This document shows positions 10,945 through 20,057 of a DNA stretch of 32,666 nt, one piece after another (the stretch's first letter is position 1; every line of letters starts with the position of its first letter). The stretch covers positions 51,089-83,754 of the forward strand of contig NZ_LMJF01000016.1 in the NCBI RefSeq assembly GCF_001429785.1. The letters are read 5' to 3'. The position numbers were made by a program, and so were the translations under genes. This DNA comes from Lysobacter sp. Root916 (lineage in GTDB: Bacteria; Pseudomonadota; Gammaproteobacteria; Xanthomonadales; Xanthomonadaceae). The notes beneath the pieces are model-generated. The model was not told the DNA's origin and ran no database searches. It saw only the letters and a list, made by a program, of their open reading frames with translations.

Positions 10945-11550
10945 ATGACCGCAAGCCCCACGCATTCCCTGCCGCTGAGCTCGCCGCGCGCGCAGATCCT
11001 GGTCGGCGTCGCTCTGGCGGCGCTGATGATCGCCACCCGCGGCCAGCACTTCGCCACCATCGACCGCCTGCCCAGCGCGTCGTGGGCGATCTTCTTCCTC
11101 GCCGGCGCGCTGCTGCGGCTGATGTGGATGCTGCCGCTGCTGTTCGTGCTGGCCTCGCTGCTGGACATCGTCAGCCTGGCCTCGGGGACGATCGGCGACT
11201 GGTGTCTGTCGCCCGCGTATTGGGCGCTGGCGCCGGCCTACGCCACGCTGTGGCTGGCCGGGCATTTCTACGCGCGCATCCACCGCGATCGCTGGACCAC
11301 GCTGCCGCGTCTGGCGCTGGTGCTGGCGGTGGCCGCGTTCGCGACCTATGTCTTCTCCGGCGGCGGCTTCTACTTCTTCTCCGGCCGCTACCCGGATCCC
11401 ACGCTGGCCGGCTTCGCCGCGCGCATCGGCCAGTACTATCCGCGTAGCCTCGGCACCCTGGCCGGCTATGTCGGCACCGCGTTCGCGCTGCTGGCGATAG
11501 TCCGCGGCATCGGCGCCCTACGTACCGCCCAGCAGGGAGCCCGCGCATGA
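10945..11550 (+). CDS. BtuM-like solitary ECF-type S component, copy 2
   Basis: The 201-residue multi-pass membrane protein is a diverged paralogue of the gene before it, 15 bases downstream. It keeps the cysteine (Cys87 in WCLSPAYW) and the GRYPDP motif. The ATG at 10945 is preferred over the in-frame ATG at 10936, because GAGGA ends at 10936 and would then sit 8 bases upstream. The stop codon overlaps the cobO start (ATGA). A B12 or cobinamide uptake role is inferred from context and the shared cysteine. The duplicates may differ in substrate or form a pair. Confidence 0.7.
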   Translation: MTASPTHSLPLSSPRAQILVGVALAALMIATRGQHFATIDRLPSASWAIFFLAGALLRLMWMLPLLFVLASLLDIVSLASGTIGDWCLSPAYWALAPAYATLWLAGHFYARIHRDRWTTLPRLALVLAVAAFATYVFSGGGFYFFSGRYPDPTLAGFAARIGQYYPRSLGTLAGYVGTAFALLAIVRGIGALRTAQQGARA

Positions 11551-12164
11551 GCGACACCGTCCCGACCCAGGAAGAACGCCACCGCGAACGCATGCAGCGC
11601 AAGAAGGAGCTGGTCGATCGCAAGATCGCCCGCGCCACCATCGAGCGCGGCGTGCTGGTGGTTAACACCGGCAACGGCAAGGGCAAGAGCTCGTCCGGCT
11701 TCGGCATGCTCGCGCGCTCGCTGGGCCACGGCTTCCGCTGCGGCGTGGTGCAGTTCATCAAGGGCAGCTTCTCGACCGGCGAGGAAGCCTTCTTCCGCCG
11801 CTTCGAGGGCGACCAGCTCGCCTACCACGTGATGGGCGAGGGCTTCACCTGGGAAACCCAGGACAAGGCGCGCGACATCGCGGCCGCGCAGGCGGCCTGG
11901 GCCAAAGCCGCACAGATGCTGGCCGACGAATCCTGCGACTTCGTGCTGTTGGACGAGCTCAACATCGCGCTCGCGCATCGCTATGTCGAACTCGACACCG
12001 TGCTGGCCGCGGTCGCCGCGCGCCCGCCCTTGCAGCACGTGGTCATCACCGGCCGCGGCGCGCCCGACCGCCTGATCGAGGTCGCCGACACGGTGACCGA
12101 GATGCGCGTGGTCAAGCACGCGTTCCAGGCCGGCATCAAGGCTCAGAAGGGCATCGAGCTGTGA
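11547..12164 (+). CDS. cobO: Corrinoid adenosyltransferase CobO/BtuR
   Basis: This enzyme transfers the 5'-deoxyadenosyl group of ATP to the reduced cobalt of a corrinoid. At 205 residues it has normal family length. The unusual P-loop GNGKGKSS is at 42-49, after the VLVVNTG strand. GVVQFIKG lies near 66-72 and the Walker B-like LLDELN at 134-139. The C-terminus has VVITGRGAPDRLIEVADTVTEM, typical of CobO/CobA/BtuR rather than PduO. The start overlaps the preceding stop by ATGA. A 127-base gap with an inverted repeat separates it from cbiA. Confidence 0.96.
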   Translation: MSDTVPTQEERHRERMQRKKELVDRKIARATIERGVLVVNTGNGKGKSSSGFGMLARSLGHGFRCGVVQFIKGSFSTGEEAFFRRFEGDQLAYHVMGEGFTWETQDKARDIAAAQAAWAKAAQMLADESCDFVLLDELNIALAHRYVELDTVLAAVAARPPLQHVVITGRGAPDRLIEVADTVTEMRVVKHAFQAGIKAQKGIEL

Positions 12165-12168
12165 AGCC

Positions 12169-12326
12169 GGGATTCGGGATTGGGGATTGGGGATTCGCAA
12201 AAGCGCAGGCTATGCGTGGCATGGCTGCCGACGGGGCAAAGCCCGACGGACCTAGCTTAGGTCCGCGAATTCGGAAGGCGGTGCGAGCGCTATGAGCGAA
12301 TCCCGAATCCCCAATCTCGAATCCCC
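12169..12326. repeat. Inverted GGGATT/AATCCC repeat flanking the cobO-cbiA gap
   Basis: The left arm (12169-12198) is built of GGGATTCGGGATTGGGGATT-type units. The right arm (12296-12326) is its reverse complement with 28 of 30 positions matching. The arms are about 100 bases apart. A small hairpin, GGACCTA with a GCT loop and TAGGTCC (12248-12264), lies between them. The right arm falls inside the first codons of cbiA. Such GGGATT-rich intergenic repeats are frequent in xanthomonads. Confidence 0.8.
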
Positions 12327-13611
12327 GCGCCGCTGCGCGGCGCTATTGGTGTCCGCGCCCGCGTCGGGCCAGGGCAAGACCAGCGTCACCGCCGCGCTCG
12401 CGCGCTGGCACACGCGCCAAGGCCGACGGGTGCGGGTGTTCAAGACCGGGCCGGATTTTCTCGATCCGATGGTGCACGAGCGCGCCAGCGGCGCGCCGGC
12501 TTATCAGCTCGATCTGTGGATGTGCGGCGAGGACGAGGTGCGCGCGCGGCTGTACGAAGCCGCGGGCGAGGCCGATCTGATCCTGGTCGAAGGCGTGATG
12601 GGCCTGTTCGACGGCAAGCCGTCCAGCGCCGATCTCGCGCTGGCGCTGGGCCTGCCGGTGCTGACGGTGATCGACGGCTCGGCGATGGCGCAGACCTTCG
12701 GCGCGCTGGCCTTGGGCCTGGCGCGCTACCGCGACGGCCTGCAGGTGCATGGCGTGGCGGCGAACCGCATCGGCAGCGCCTATCACGCGCAATTGCTGCG
12801 CGAGAGCCTGCCGGCGTCGCTGCATTGGCTGGGCGCCTTGCCGCGCGATCCCGCGCTGGCCCTGCCCGAGCGTCATCTGGGCCTGGTGTCCGCGGGCGAG
12901 CTCGGCGATCTGGATGCGCGCCTGGACGCGCTGGCCGATGCTTGGGCCACGCACGCCGAGGCCGCGCTGCCGCCGCCGGTCGCGTTCGCGCCGGCCGAAC
13001 CCGCCGCCGTGCCGACGCTGCCGTCGGGCTGGCGCATCGCGATCGCGCGCGACGCCGCGTTCTGCTTCCTGTATCCGGCCAACCTGGATCTGCTGCGCGC
13101 GGCCGGGGCCGACCTGAAGTTCTTCTCGCCGCTGGCCGGCGACAGCCTGCCCGACTGCGACGCGGTCTGGTTGCCCGGCGGTTATCCGGAACTGCATCTG
13201 GCGGCGCTGTCGGGCAACCAGGCCTTGCGACGCGACTTGCACGCGCACCGCGATGCCGGCAAGGCCCTGCTGGCCGAATGCGGCGGGCTGCTGTACCTGC
13301 TCGACGCGCTGACCGACAGGGACGGCGGGCGCCAGACCATGGCCGGCCTGCTCGCGGGCAGCGCCGCCCTGCAGCCGCGCCTGGCCGGCCTGGGCATGCA
13401 GTCGGTGAACCTTCCGGAAGGCGAGCTGCGCGGTCATACCTTCCACTACGCGCGCGCCGAGATCGCCGCCGAGCCGATCGCGCAAGCGGTCAATCCCAAT
13501 GGCGGGCCCAGCCGCGAGGCGGTGTACCGCGACCGCCGCATGAGCGCGAGCTTCGTGCACTTCTACTTCCCGTCGAATCCGACGGCGGCGCTGCGCCTGC
13601 TGCAGCCGTGA
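12292..13611 (+). CDS. cbiA: Cobyrinate a,c-diamide synthase CbiA (CobB)
   Basis: This glutamine-dependent enzyme amidates the a and c side chains of (hydrogeno)cobyrinic acid using ATP. The 439-residue protein has the dethiobiotin-synthetase-like P-loop [11 protein letters not shown] at 21-31. A class I glutaminase-like domain follows, with the nucleophile Cys330 in [10 protein letters not shown] and His423 in FVHFYFPS. The first 13 or so residues ([13 protein letters not shown]) come from the right arm of an intergenic inverted repeat. The conserved protein begins at about [10 protein letters not shown], so the true start is uncertain; GTG or TTG codons near 12346-12349 are alternatives. 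The stop codon overlaps the GTG start of cbiB. Confidence 0.94.
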   Translation: MSESRIPNLESPRRCAALLVSAPASGQGKTSVTAALARWHTRQGRRVRVFKTGPDFLDPMVHERASGAPAYQLDLWMCGEDEVRARLYEAAGEADLILVEGVMGLFDGKPSSADLALALGLPVLTVIDGSAMAQTFGALALGLARYRDGLQVHGVAANRIGSAYHAQLLRESLPASLHWLGALPRDPALALPERHLGLVSAGELGDLDARLDALADAWATHAEAALPPPVAFAPAEPAAVPTLPSGWRIAIARDAAFCFLYPANLDLLRAAGADLKFFSPLAGDSLPDCDAVWLPGGYPELHLAALSGNQALRRDLHAHRDAGKALLAECGGLLYLLDALTDRDGGRQTMAGLLAGSAALQPRLAGLGMQSVNLPEGELRGHTFHYARAEIAAEPIAQAVNPNGGPSREAVYRDRRMSASFVHFYFPSNPTAALRLLQP

Positions 13612-14546
13612 GCGCCGTGCTCGCCGTCGCCGCGATGTGGGTAGCGCTGCTGCTGGATCGCGTGCTGGGCGAACCGCGGCGCGCGCATCCGCTGGTCGGT
13701 TACGGGCGCCTCGCGCAGGCGATCGAACGCGCGCTGTATCGCGACAGCCGCGCGCGCGGCGTCATGGCCTGGTTGCTGGCGGTGTTGCCGCTGACCCTGT
13801 GCGCCGCGGCGTTGCAATGGGCGACGCTGCGGGTCTCGCCGTGGCTGGCGGCACTCTACTCGGCGGGCGTGCTGTACCTGTGCGTGGGGCTGCGCAGCCT
13901 GGACGAACACGCCGCGCCGGTGGCGCGCGCGCTGCGTGCGCAGGACCTGGAGGCCGCGCGCGCCGCGGTCGGACGCATCGTCAGCCGCGATACCCAGGCC
14001 CTGGATGCCGAACGCGTGGCCGCGGCGGCGACCGAGTCGGTGCTGGAAAACGGCAACGACGCGGTGTTCGGCGCGCTGTTCTGGTTCGCGTTGCTGGGCC
14101 CGGCCGGCGCGGTCCTGTACCGGCTCGCCAATACCCTGGACGCGATGTGGGGCTACCGCACCGCGCGTTACGAACGCTATGGCTGGGCCGCCGCGCGCAG
14201 CGACGACGCGCTCAACTATCTGCCCGCGCGCCTGACCGCGCTGACCTACGCCGCGCTCGGCAACGCCGGCGCCGCGCTGCGCTGCTGGCGCAGCCAGGCG
14301 CCGGCCTGGGACAGCCCCAACGCCGGCCCGGTGATGGCGGCCGGCGCGGGCGCGCTGCGCGTGCGTCTGGGCGGCGCGGCGCCGTATCACGGCGTCTGGG
14401 AATCGCGCCCGCTGCTGGGCGAGGGCGACGCGCCCGACGCCGCGGCGATCGTGCGCGCGCAGTCGCTGGTACGGCGCGGCGCGCTGTTGTGGCTGTGCGT
14501 ACTTACTGTGATCGCGGCGGTGGCGACTTATGTCTTCAACTACTGA
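13608..14546 (+). CDS. cbiB: Adenosylcobinamide-phosphate synthase CbiB
   Basis: This membrane enzyme joins aminopropanol phosphate to adenosylcobyric acid. The 312-residue protein begins at GTG 13608 (GTGA overlap with cbiA). Family motifs are [20 protein letters not shown] at the N-terminus, [18 protein letters not shown], the [11 protein letters not shown] stretch, and the late [15 protein letters not shown] and [10 protein letters not shown]. Several hydrophobic segments, including one at the very C-terminus, fit an integral membrane protein. Salmonella uses the name CbiB, Pseudomonas CobD. It precedes the gene that makes its phosphorylated aminopropanol substrate. Confidence 0.94.
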   Translation: MSAVLAVAAMWVALLLDRVLGEPRRAHPLVGYGRLAQAIERALYRDSRARGVMAWLLAVLPLTLCAAALQWATLRVSPWLAALYSAGVLYLCVGLRSLDEHAAPVARALRAQDLEAARAAVGRIVSRDTQALDAERVAAAATESVLENGNDAVFGALFWFALLGPAGAVLYRLANTLDAMWGYRTARYERYGWAAARSDDALNYLPARLTALTYAALGNAGAALRCWRSQAPAWDSPNAGPVMAAGAGALRVRLGGAAPYHGVWESRPLLGEGDAPDAAAIVRAQSLVRRGALLWLCVLTVIAAVATYVFNY

Positions 14547-14581
14547 TCGCGTGCCCGCATCGCCATCTGGAGCCTTCATCC

Positions 14582-15580
14582 ATGCTTGAGCACGGCGGTC
14601 GTCTACTGCGCGCCGCGCAGCGCTACGGCATCGCGCCCGCGGACTGGCTGGACCTGTCCACCGGGATCAACCCCGAGACCTGGCCAGTGCCGGCGATCCC
14701 CGCACGCGCCTGGCATCGCCTGCCCGAGGACGAGGACGGCCTGGACGCGGCCGCGCGCGACTACTACGGCGCGCCGGAGGTGCTGGCCGTGGCCGGTTCG
14801 CAGGCCGCGATCCAGGCCTTGCCGCGCTTGCGCGCGCAGGCGCGGGTCGGCGTGCTCGCACCCGGCTACGCCGAGCACGCGCATGCCTGGCGCCAGGCCG
14901 GGCATACGGTCGAGCTGTGCGAGTCGGAGCGTTTGCTCGCGCAGAGCGAGCGCTACGACGTCGTGGTGCTGATCCATCCCAACAATCCCGGCGGCGAGCG
15001 CTACGAGCGCGCGGCCCTGCTGGACCTGCACGCGCGACTGGCCGCGCGCGGCGGCTGGCTGCTGATCGACGAGGCCTTCATCGACGCCACGCCGGAACGC
15101 AGCCTCTGCGCCGATAGCGCGCGCAGCGGGCTGATCGTGCTGCGTTCGGTCGGTAAGTTCTTCGGCTTGGCCGGCGCGCGCGCGGGCTTCGTCTGCGCCG
15201 CGCCGCCGTTGCTGGCCGCGCTGCGCGAACGTTTGGGCCCGTGGACGCTGAGCGGCCCCAGCCGGCATGCGGTGCAACTGGCGCTGGCCGACCGCGACTG
15301 GCAGGCGCGCATGCGCGGTCGTCTGCTGGCGCAGGGCGAGCGGTTGGGCGCCGTGCTGCGCGCGCGCGGTTTCGCGCCCGACGCCGGCTGCGCCTACTTC
15401 CAGTGGCGACGTTGCGAGGACGCCGTCGAGCTGCACGAGGCGCTGGCGCGGCGCGGCATCCTCACCCGTTTGTTCGAGACGCCGGCCAGCTTGCGCTTCG
15501 GCCTGCCCGGCGACGACGCGGCCTACGCGCGCCTGGACGCGGCCCTGGCCGAGATCGCCGCCGCGCGGAGCCCCGCATGA
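14582..15580 (+). CDS. cobD: Threonine-phosphate decarboxylase CobD (CobC of Pseudomonas)
   Basis: This PLP enzyme decarboxylates L-threonine O-3-phosphate to (R)-1-amino-2-propanol O-2-phosphate, the linker of the nucleotide loop. The 332-residue protein is a fold-type I aminotransferase relative. It has DLSTGINP near 24-31, HPNNPGG at 132-138, LIDEAF with Asp163, and the likely PLP lysine Lys192 in [20 protein letters not shown] lies about 9 bases before the ATG. The 35-base gap after cbiB is the largest in this half of the operon. The stop codon overlaps the cbiP start. Confidence 0.93.
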   Translation: MLEHGGRLLRAAQRYGIAPADWLDLSTGINPETWPVPAIPARAWHRLPEDEDGLDAAARDYYGAPEVLAVAGSQAAIQALPRLRAQARVGVLAPGYAEHAHAWRQAGHTVELCESERLLAQSERYDVVVLIHPNNPGGERYERAALLDLHARLAARGGWLLIDEAFIDATPERSLCADSARSGLIVLRSVGKFFGLAGARAGFVCAAPPLLAALRERLGPWTLSGPSRHAVQLALADRDWQARMRGRLLAQGERLGAVLRARGFAPDAGCAYFQWRRCEDAVELHEALARRGILTRLFETPASLRFGLPGDDAAYARLDAALAEIAAARSPA

Positions 15581-17067
15581 GCGCGCGCGTGCTGATGGTG
15601 CAGGGCTGCACCTCCGACGCCGGCAAGAGCGCGCTGGTCACCGCGCTTTGCCGCTGGCTGCAACGCCGCAGCGTGCGCGTGGCGCCCTTCAAACCGCAGA
15701 ACATGGCCCTGAATTCGGCGGTCACCGCCGACGGCGGCGAGATCGGCCGCGCCCAGGCGGTGCAGGCGCAGGCCGCCGGGCTCGCGCCGCACACCGATTT
15801 CAATCCGGTTCTGCTCAAGCCCAACAGCGACACCGGCGCACAGGTGATCCTGCACGGGCGCGCGGTCGCCAACATGGACGCGCGCGGCTACCACGACTAC
15901 AAGCGCGTCGCGATGCAGGCGGTGCTGGCCTCGCACGCGCGCCTGGTCGCCGGCTACGACGCGGTGATCGTGGAGGGCGCGGGCAGCCCGGCCGAGATCA
16001 ACCTGCGCGCGGGCGATGTCGCCAACATGGGCTATGCCGAGGCGGTCGACTGCCCGGTGCTGCTGATCGCCGACATCGATCGCGGCGGCGTGTTCGCTCA
16101 TCTGGTCGGCACCCTGGCTCTGCTGTCCGAGAGCGAACGCGCGCGCGTGGCCGGCTTCGTGATCAATCGCTTCCGCGGCGATATCGCCTTGTTGCAGCCC
16201 GGGCTGGACTGGTTGGAGCGCGAGACCGGCAAGCCGGTGTTGGGCGTGCTGCCCTATCTGCAGGGCCTGCACCTGGACGCCGAGGACGCGTTGCCGCGCG
16301 AGCGCGAACGCAAGGCGCGGGCGACCTTGCGGGTGGCGGTGCCGGCATTGCCGCGGATCAGCAACCACACCGACTTCGACCCGTTGCGCGCGCATCCACA
16401 GGTCGAGCTGCATTACGTCGGTCCCGGCGAAGCGCCGCCGGCCTGCGATCTGATCGTGCTGCCGGGTTCCAAGTCCACGCGCGCCGATCTGGCCTGGCTG
16501 CGCGCGAACGGCTGGGATCACGCGATTGCGCGCCATCTGCGTTACGGCGGCAAGCTGATCGGCATCTGCGGCGGCCTGCAGATGCTGGGGCGCGCGGTGC
16601 ACGATCCGCTCGGCATCGAGGGCGCGCCCGGCTCCAGCGCCGGCCTGGGCTGGCTGGATCTGGACACCACGCTGGAGCCCGAAAAGCAGCTGCGCAACGT
16701 CGCCGGCCGGCTCGCGTTGGACGACGCGCCGGTGCGCGGCTATGAGATCCATTGCGGGATCAGCCAAGGGCCAGCGCTGGCGTGCGCCAGCGTGCGCTTG
16801 GACGATGGCCGCAGCGACGGCGCCTGCTCCGAGGACGGCCAGGTGTTCGCGACTTATCTGCACGGGCTGTTCGACGAACCCGCCGCCTTGACCGCCTTGC
16901 TGCGCTGGGCTGGATTGAACGAGGTCGAAACTCTGGACATGCACGCCTTGCGCGAGGCCGGCATCGACAGACTCGCCGACGCGGTCGAAACCCACCTGGA
17001 TACCGCCCGTTTGGCCGCGCTGCTCGGCCTGCCGGCCACGACCGGAGCGGCGCCATGCGCACCCTGA
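15577..17067 (+). CDS. cbiP: Cobyric acid synthase CbiP (CobQ)
   Basis: This enzyme amidates side chains b, d, e and g of adenosylcobyrinic a,c-diamide, with glutamine and ATP. The 496-residue protein starts [20 protein letters not shown], which holds its P-loop, followed by the family signature [10 protein letters not shown]. The C-terminal glutaminase domain carries Cys331 in [12 protein letters not shown] and His429 in TYLHGLFD. The ATG overlaps the cobD stop (ATGA). The last 13 bases overlap the cobU start in another frame. Confidence 0.97.
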   Translation: MSARVLMVQGCTSDAGKSALVTALCRWLQRRSVRVAPFKPQNMALNSAVTADGGEIGRAQAVQAQAAGLAPHTDFNPVLLKPNSDTGAQVILHGRAVANMDARGYHDYKRVAMQAVLASHARLVAGYDAVIVEGAGSPAEINLRAGDVANMGYAEAVDCPVLLIADIDRGGVFAHLVGTLALLSESERARVAGFVINRFRGDIALLQPGLDWLERETGKPVLGVLPYLQGLHLDAEDALPRERERKARATLRVAVPALPRISNHTDFDPLRAHPQVELHYVGPGEAPPACDLIVLPGSKSTRADLAWLRANGWDHAIARHLRYGGKLIGICGGLQMLGRAVHDPLGIEGAPGSSAGLGWLDLDTTLEPEKQLRNVAGRLALDDAPVRGYEIHCGISQGPALACASVRLDDGRSDGACSEDGQVFATYLHGLFDEPAALTALLRWAGLNEVETLDMHALREAGIDRLADAVETHLDTARLAALLGLPATTGAAPCAP

Positions 17068-17576
17068 TCCTCGGCGGCGCCCGCTCGGGCAAGAGCGCCC
17101 TGGCCGAACGTCTGGCCGCGCGCGATGCGGACGTGGTCTACATCGCCACCGCGCAAGCGCGCGACGGCGAGATGGCTGCGCGCGTCGCCCATCATCGCGA
17201 ACGCCGCCCCGCGCATTGGCGCACCGTCGAAGAACCGCTGGCGCTGGCCGAGGCCTTGCGCGAGTACGCCCGCGAGGGGCGTTGCGTGCTGGTCGATTGC
17301 CTGACGCTGTGGCTCAGCAATCTGCTCGACGAAGCGCAGGCGACGGATCGCTACGAACGCGAGCGCGACGCGCTATTGCACGACCTGCCCATGCTGCCGG
17401 GCGAAATCGTCCTGGTCAGCAACGAAGTCGGCCTGGGCGTGGTGCCGTTGGGCGAACTCACGCGGCGCTTCGTCGATGAGGCCGGGCGCCTGCATCAACA
17501 CCTGGGCACGCGCTGCGAGCGCGTGCTGTTCGTCGCCGCGGGTCTGCCGCTGGCGCTCAAAGGAGATCTGCCTTGA
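17055..17576 (+). CDS. cobU: Adenosylcobinamide kinase / guanylyltransferase CobU (CobP)
   Basis: This bifunctional enzyme phosphorylates adenosylcobinamide and transfers GMP to give adenosylcobinamide-GDP. At 173 residues it has normal family length. The P-loop GGARSGKS is at 7-14. The His-Arg motif that receives GMP in Salmonella CobU appears as HHRERRP at 46-52, followed by [18 protein letters not shown] follows further on. The gene overlaps the end of cbiP by 13 bases and the cobT start by TTGA, which suggests translational coupling. Confidence 0.96.
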   Translation: MRTLILGGARSGKSALAERLAARDADVVYIATAQARDGEMAARVAHHRERRPAHWRTVEEPLALAEALREYAREGRCVLVDCLTLWLSNLLDEAQATDRYERERDALLHDLPMLPGEIVLVSNEVGLGVVPLGELTRRFVDEAGRLHQHLGTRCERVLFVAAGLPLALKGDLP

Positions 17577-18646
17577 ACGATGTCGTGACCCCGTCGCTGT
17601 CGCGCGACTGGATCCTGGATGCCTGCGCCGTCGCCGACGCCGACTGCCAGGCGCAGGCCCTGGCGCGCCAGGCCCAGTTGACCAAGCCGCCGGGTTCGCT
17701 GGGGGCGCTGGAAGCGCTGGCGGTGAAGCTGGCGGCATTGCAGCGTCGTGCGCACCCGCAGGTGGAGCGGGTCTGGATCAGCGTGTTCGCGGCCGACCAC
17801 GGCGTCGCCGCCGAGGGTGTGTCGGCGTTTCCGCAGGCGGTCACCGGCGAGATGGTGCGTAACTTCGCCGGCGGAGGTGCCGCGATCAGCGTGCTCGCGC
17901 GCGCGCTGGACGCGACCCTGGACGTGGTCAACCTGGGCACGGTCAACGACCCGGGCGAAATCGTCGGCGTGCGGCGTGCGATCGTCGCCGCCAGCAGCGC
18001 CAATTTCTGCACGCAGGCGGCGATGAGCGCGGCGCAATTGCAGGCCGCGCTGGATGCCGGCGCCGAGAGCGTAGGGCTGGCGCGCGCGTCCGGTGCGCAG
18101 CTCTACATCGGCGGCGAGATGGGCATCGCCAACACCACGGCCGCCACCGCGCTGGCCTGCGCGCTGCTAGGCCGCGCGCCGACCGAGCTGACCGGCGCCG
18201 GCACGGGGCTGGATGCCGCGGGTATCGCCCACAAGGTCGCGGTGATCGAGCGCGCGCTGGCGCTGCATGCCGACGTCCACGACGCGCGCGAGCAGTTGCG
18301 GTGCCTGGGCGGTTTCGAGATCGCGGCCCTGAGCGGCGCCTTCATCGCCGCCGCCCAGGCCGGCGTGCCGGTGCTGGTGGACGGCTATATCGCGACCGTG
18401 GCCGCGCTGGCCGCGACCCGGCTCAATCCGGGGGTGCGCGAGTGGCTGCTGTTCGCGCATCGCTCGCACGAACGCGGACATGGCCTGTTGCTGCAGGCGC
18501 TGGACGCGCAACCGCTGCTGGACCTGGGCATGCGCCTGGGCGAAGCCAGCGGCGCGGCGGTGGCGGTGCCCTTGCTGCGCCTGGCCTGCGCGCTGCACGA
18601 GGGCATGGCCACCTTCGCCCAGGCTGGCGTGTCGGAACGCGCATGA
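17573..18646 (+). CDS. cobT: Nicotinate-nucleotide:dimethylbenzimidazole phosphoribosyltransferase CobT
   Basis: CobT makes alpha-ribazole phosphate from nicotinate mononucleotide and the lower-ligand base, usually 5,6-dimethylbenzimidazole. The 357-residue protein has [10 protein letters not shown] near 37, [24 protein letters not shown] and TGAGTGLD. Glu300 in HRSHERGH is the likely catalytic base, matching Glu317 of the Salmonella enzyme. The start is TTG at 17573, overlapping the cobU stop as TTGA. A strong AAAGGAG lies 7 bases upstream, and no ATG nearby is better placed. No gene for making dimethylbenzimidazole is in the window. Confidence 0.96.
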   Translation: MNDVVTPSLSRDWILDACAVADADCQAQALARQAQLTKPPGSLGALEALAVKLAALQRRAHPQVERVWISVFAADHGVAAEGVSAFPQAVTGEMVRNFAGGGAAISVLARALDATLDVVNLGTVNDPGEIVGVRRAIVAASSANFCTQAAMSAAQLQAALDAGAESVGLARASGAQLYIGGEMGIANTTAATALACALLGRAPTELTGAGTGLDAAGIAHKVAVIERALALHADVHDAREQLRCLGGFEIAALSGAFIAAAQAGVPVLVDGYIATVAALAATRLNPGVREWLLFAHRSHERGHGLLLQALDAQPLLDLGMRLGEASGAAVAVPLLRLACALHEGMATFAQAGVSERA

Positions 18647-19212
18647 GCGCCACCGCGATCGAGCTGCTGCGTCACGGCGACACCGGCCAGCGCAGCTACC
18701 GCGGGCGGCTCGACGATCCGTTGTTGGAACTGGGCTGGACGCAACTGCGTGCGGCCGTGGTCGGCCGTGACTGGGACGCGATCGTGTCGTCGCCCTTGCG
18801 GCGTTGCGCCGAGTTCGCGCGCGAACTCGCGCAGGCGCGCGTGCTGCCGCTGCAATTGGACGCGCGTCTGGCCGAGTACGACTTCGGCGATTGGCAGGGC
18901 GTGCCCATCGAGACTCTGGCGGCGGAGCAGGGCGAGGCGCTGGGGCGCTTCTGGTCGGATCCGGTCGCGCATCCGCCGCCGGGCGCCGAGCCCTTCGCGA
19001 CCTTCCAACTGCGCCTGGTCGCGGCCCTGGACGAGGCCGCGGCGGCCTGGCCCGCGCGGCGCGTGCTGGTGGTGACCCATGGCGGCGCGATCCGCCTGCT
19101 GCGCTGCGTGCACGAGGGCCGCGGTTTCGGCGACATGGCCAACATCGACGTCGCGCACGCGTCCTTGCATCCCCTGCAATGGAGCGGCGCGCATCGCGCC
19201 GTCTCGGCCTGA
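18643..19212 (+). CDS. cobC: Alpha-ribazole phosphatase-type histidine phosphatase CobC
   Basis: This histidine phosphatase removes the phosphate from alpha-ribazole phosphate or adenosylcobalamin phosphate. At 189 residues it has the phosphoglycerate-mutase-like LLRHGDT at 8-14 with phospho-acceptor His11, [16 protein letters not shown], and the second catalytic histidine in VVTHGGAIR. The general fold is certain. The B12 role is inferred from its place between cobT and cobS, overlapping both (ATGA and TGATG). Confidence 0.92.
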   Translation: MSATAIELLRHGDTGQRSYRGRLDDPLLELGWTQLRAAVVGRDWDAIVSSPLRRCAEFARELAQARVLPLQLDARLAEYDFGDWQGVPIETLAAEQGEALGRFWSDPVAHPPPGAEPFATFQLRLVAALDEAAAAWPARRVLVVTHGGAIRLLRCVHEGRGFGDMANIDVAHASLHPLQWSGAHRAVSA

Positions 19213-19952
19213 TGCGCGCCTTCCTGCACGCGATCGGCTTCCTGACCCGCTTGCCGGTGCCGGCTTCGGTGTTCGAGGATTCCCGCGCGCGTTCGCGCTC
19301 GCTGGTCTGGTACCCCTGGGTCGGCGCGATCGTCGGCGGCCTCTTGTGCCTGCTCGCCTGGGCCTTGCAGTCGGCGCCGCCGTTGCTGGCGGCGGCCTTG
19401 ATCCTGCTGGTGTGGGTGTCGCTGACCGGCGCGCTGCATCTGGACGGCCTGGCCGACAGCGCCGATGCCTGGATCGGCGGCATGGGCGCGAGCGCGGCCG
19501 AGCGCCGCGAACGCACCCTGACCATCATGAAAGACCCGCGCAGCGGCCCGGCCGGGGTGGTCGCGCTGGTGCTGGTGCTGCTGTTGAAGTTCGCCGCGCT
19601 CGCCAGCCTGCCCGCGCCGGCCTGGGCGGCCGTGTTGCTGGCGCCTGTGCTGGCGCGCGCGGCGCTGACGCTGGCGTTCGTGAGCACGCCGTACGCGCGC
19701 AGCGGCGGCATCGGCAGCGCGCTGGTCGATGCGCCGCGCACGGCGGCCATTGCCAGTGTGTTGGCGGGCGTTGCGACCTGCGCGTTCGCGGGCTGGCGCG
19801 GCGCATTGGCGCTGGCGGTCGCGGCGCTGACGTTCGCGCTGTGGCGACGCGCTTGCCTGCGCCGCCTGCAAGGCATGACCGGCGATACCTGCGGCGCCCT
19901 GGCCGAAATCATCGAGGCCGTGGTGCTGGTGAGCTTGGCCCTAACGTACTGA
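19212..19952 (+). CDS. cobS: Adenosylcobinamide-GDP ribazoletransferase CobS (CobV)
   Basis: This inner-membrane enzyme joins adenosylcobinamide-GDP and alpha-ribazole to give adenosylcobalamin, the last step of the pathway. The 246-residue protein starts with AFLTRLPVP-like AIGFLTRLPVP. It carries the signature LHLDGLADSADAWIGG, then KDPRSGPAG, and ends in GDTCGALAEIIEAVVL. Many hydrophobic segments fit a polytopic protein. The start overlaps the cobC stop (TGATG). It is the last gene of the operon; no clear terminator was found in the 105 bases after it. Confidence 0.95.
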   Translation: MRAFLHAIGFLTRLPVPASVFEDSRARSRSLVWYPWVGAIVGGLLCLLAWALQSAPPLLAAALILLVWVSLTGALHLDGLADSADAWIGGMGASAAERRERTLTIMKDPRSGPAGVVALVLVLLLKFAALASLPAPAWAAVLLAPVLARAALTLAFVSTPYARSGGIGSALVDAPRTAAIASVLAGVATCAFAGWRGALALAVAALTFALWRRACLRRLQGMTGDTCGALAEIIEAVVLVSLALTY

Positions 19953-20057
19953 GGTCGTCCGGCACGAATCGGGCCGCGCGAGAGCGCAAGATAGGAACCG
20001 CCGCCGGCGCGGGCGGCCGCCATGCTGGCGACCGACTACCGACCCAGGTGCACGCCG

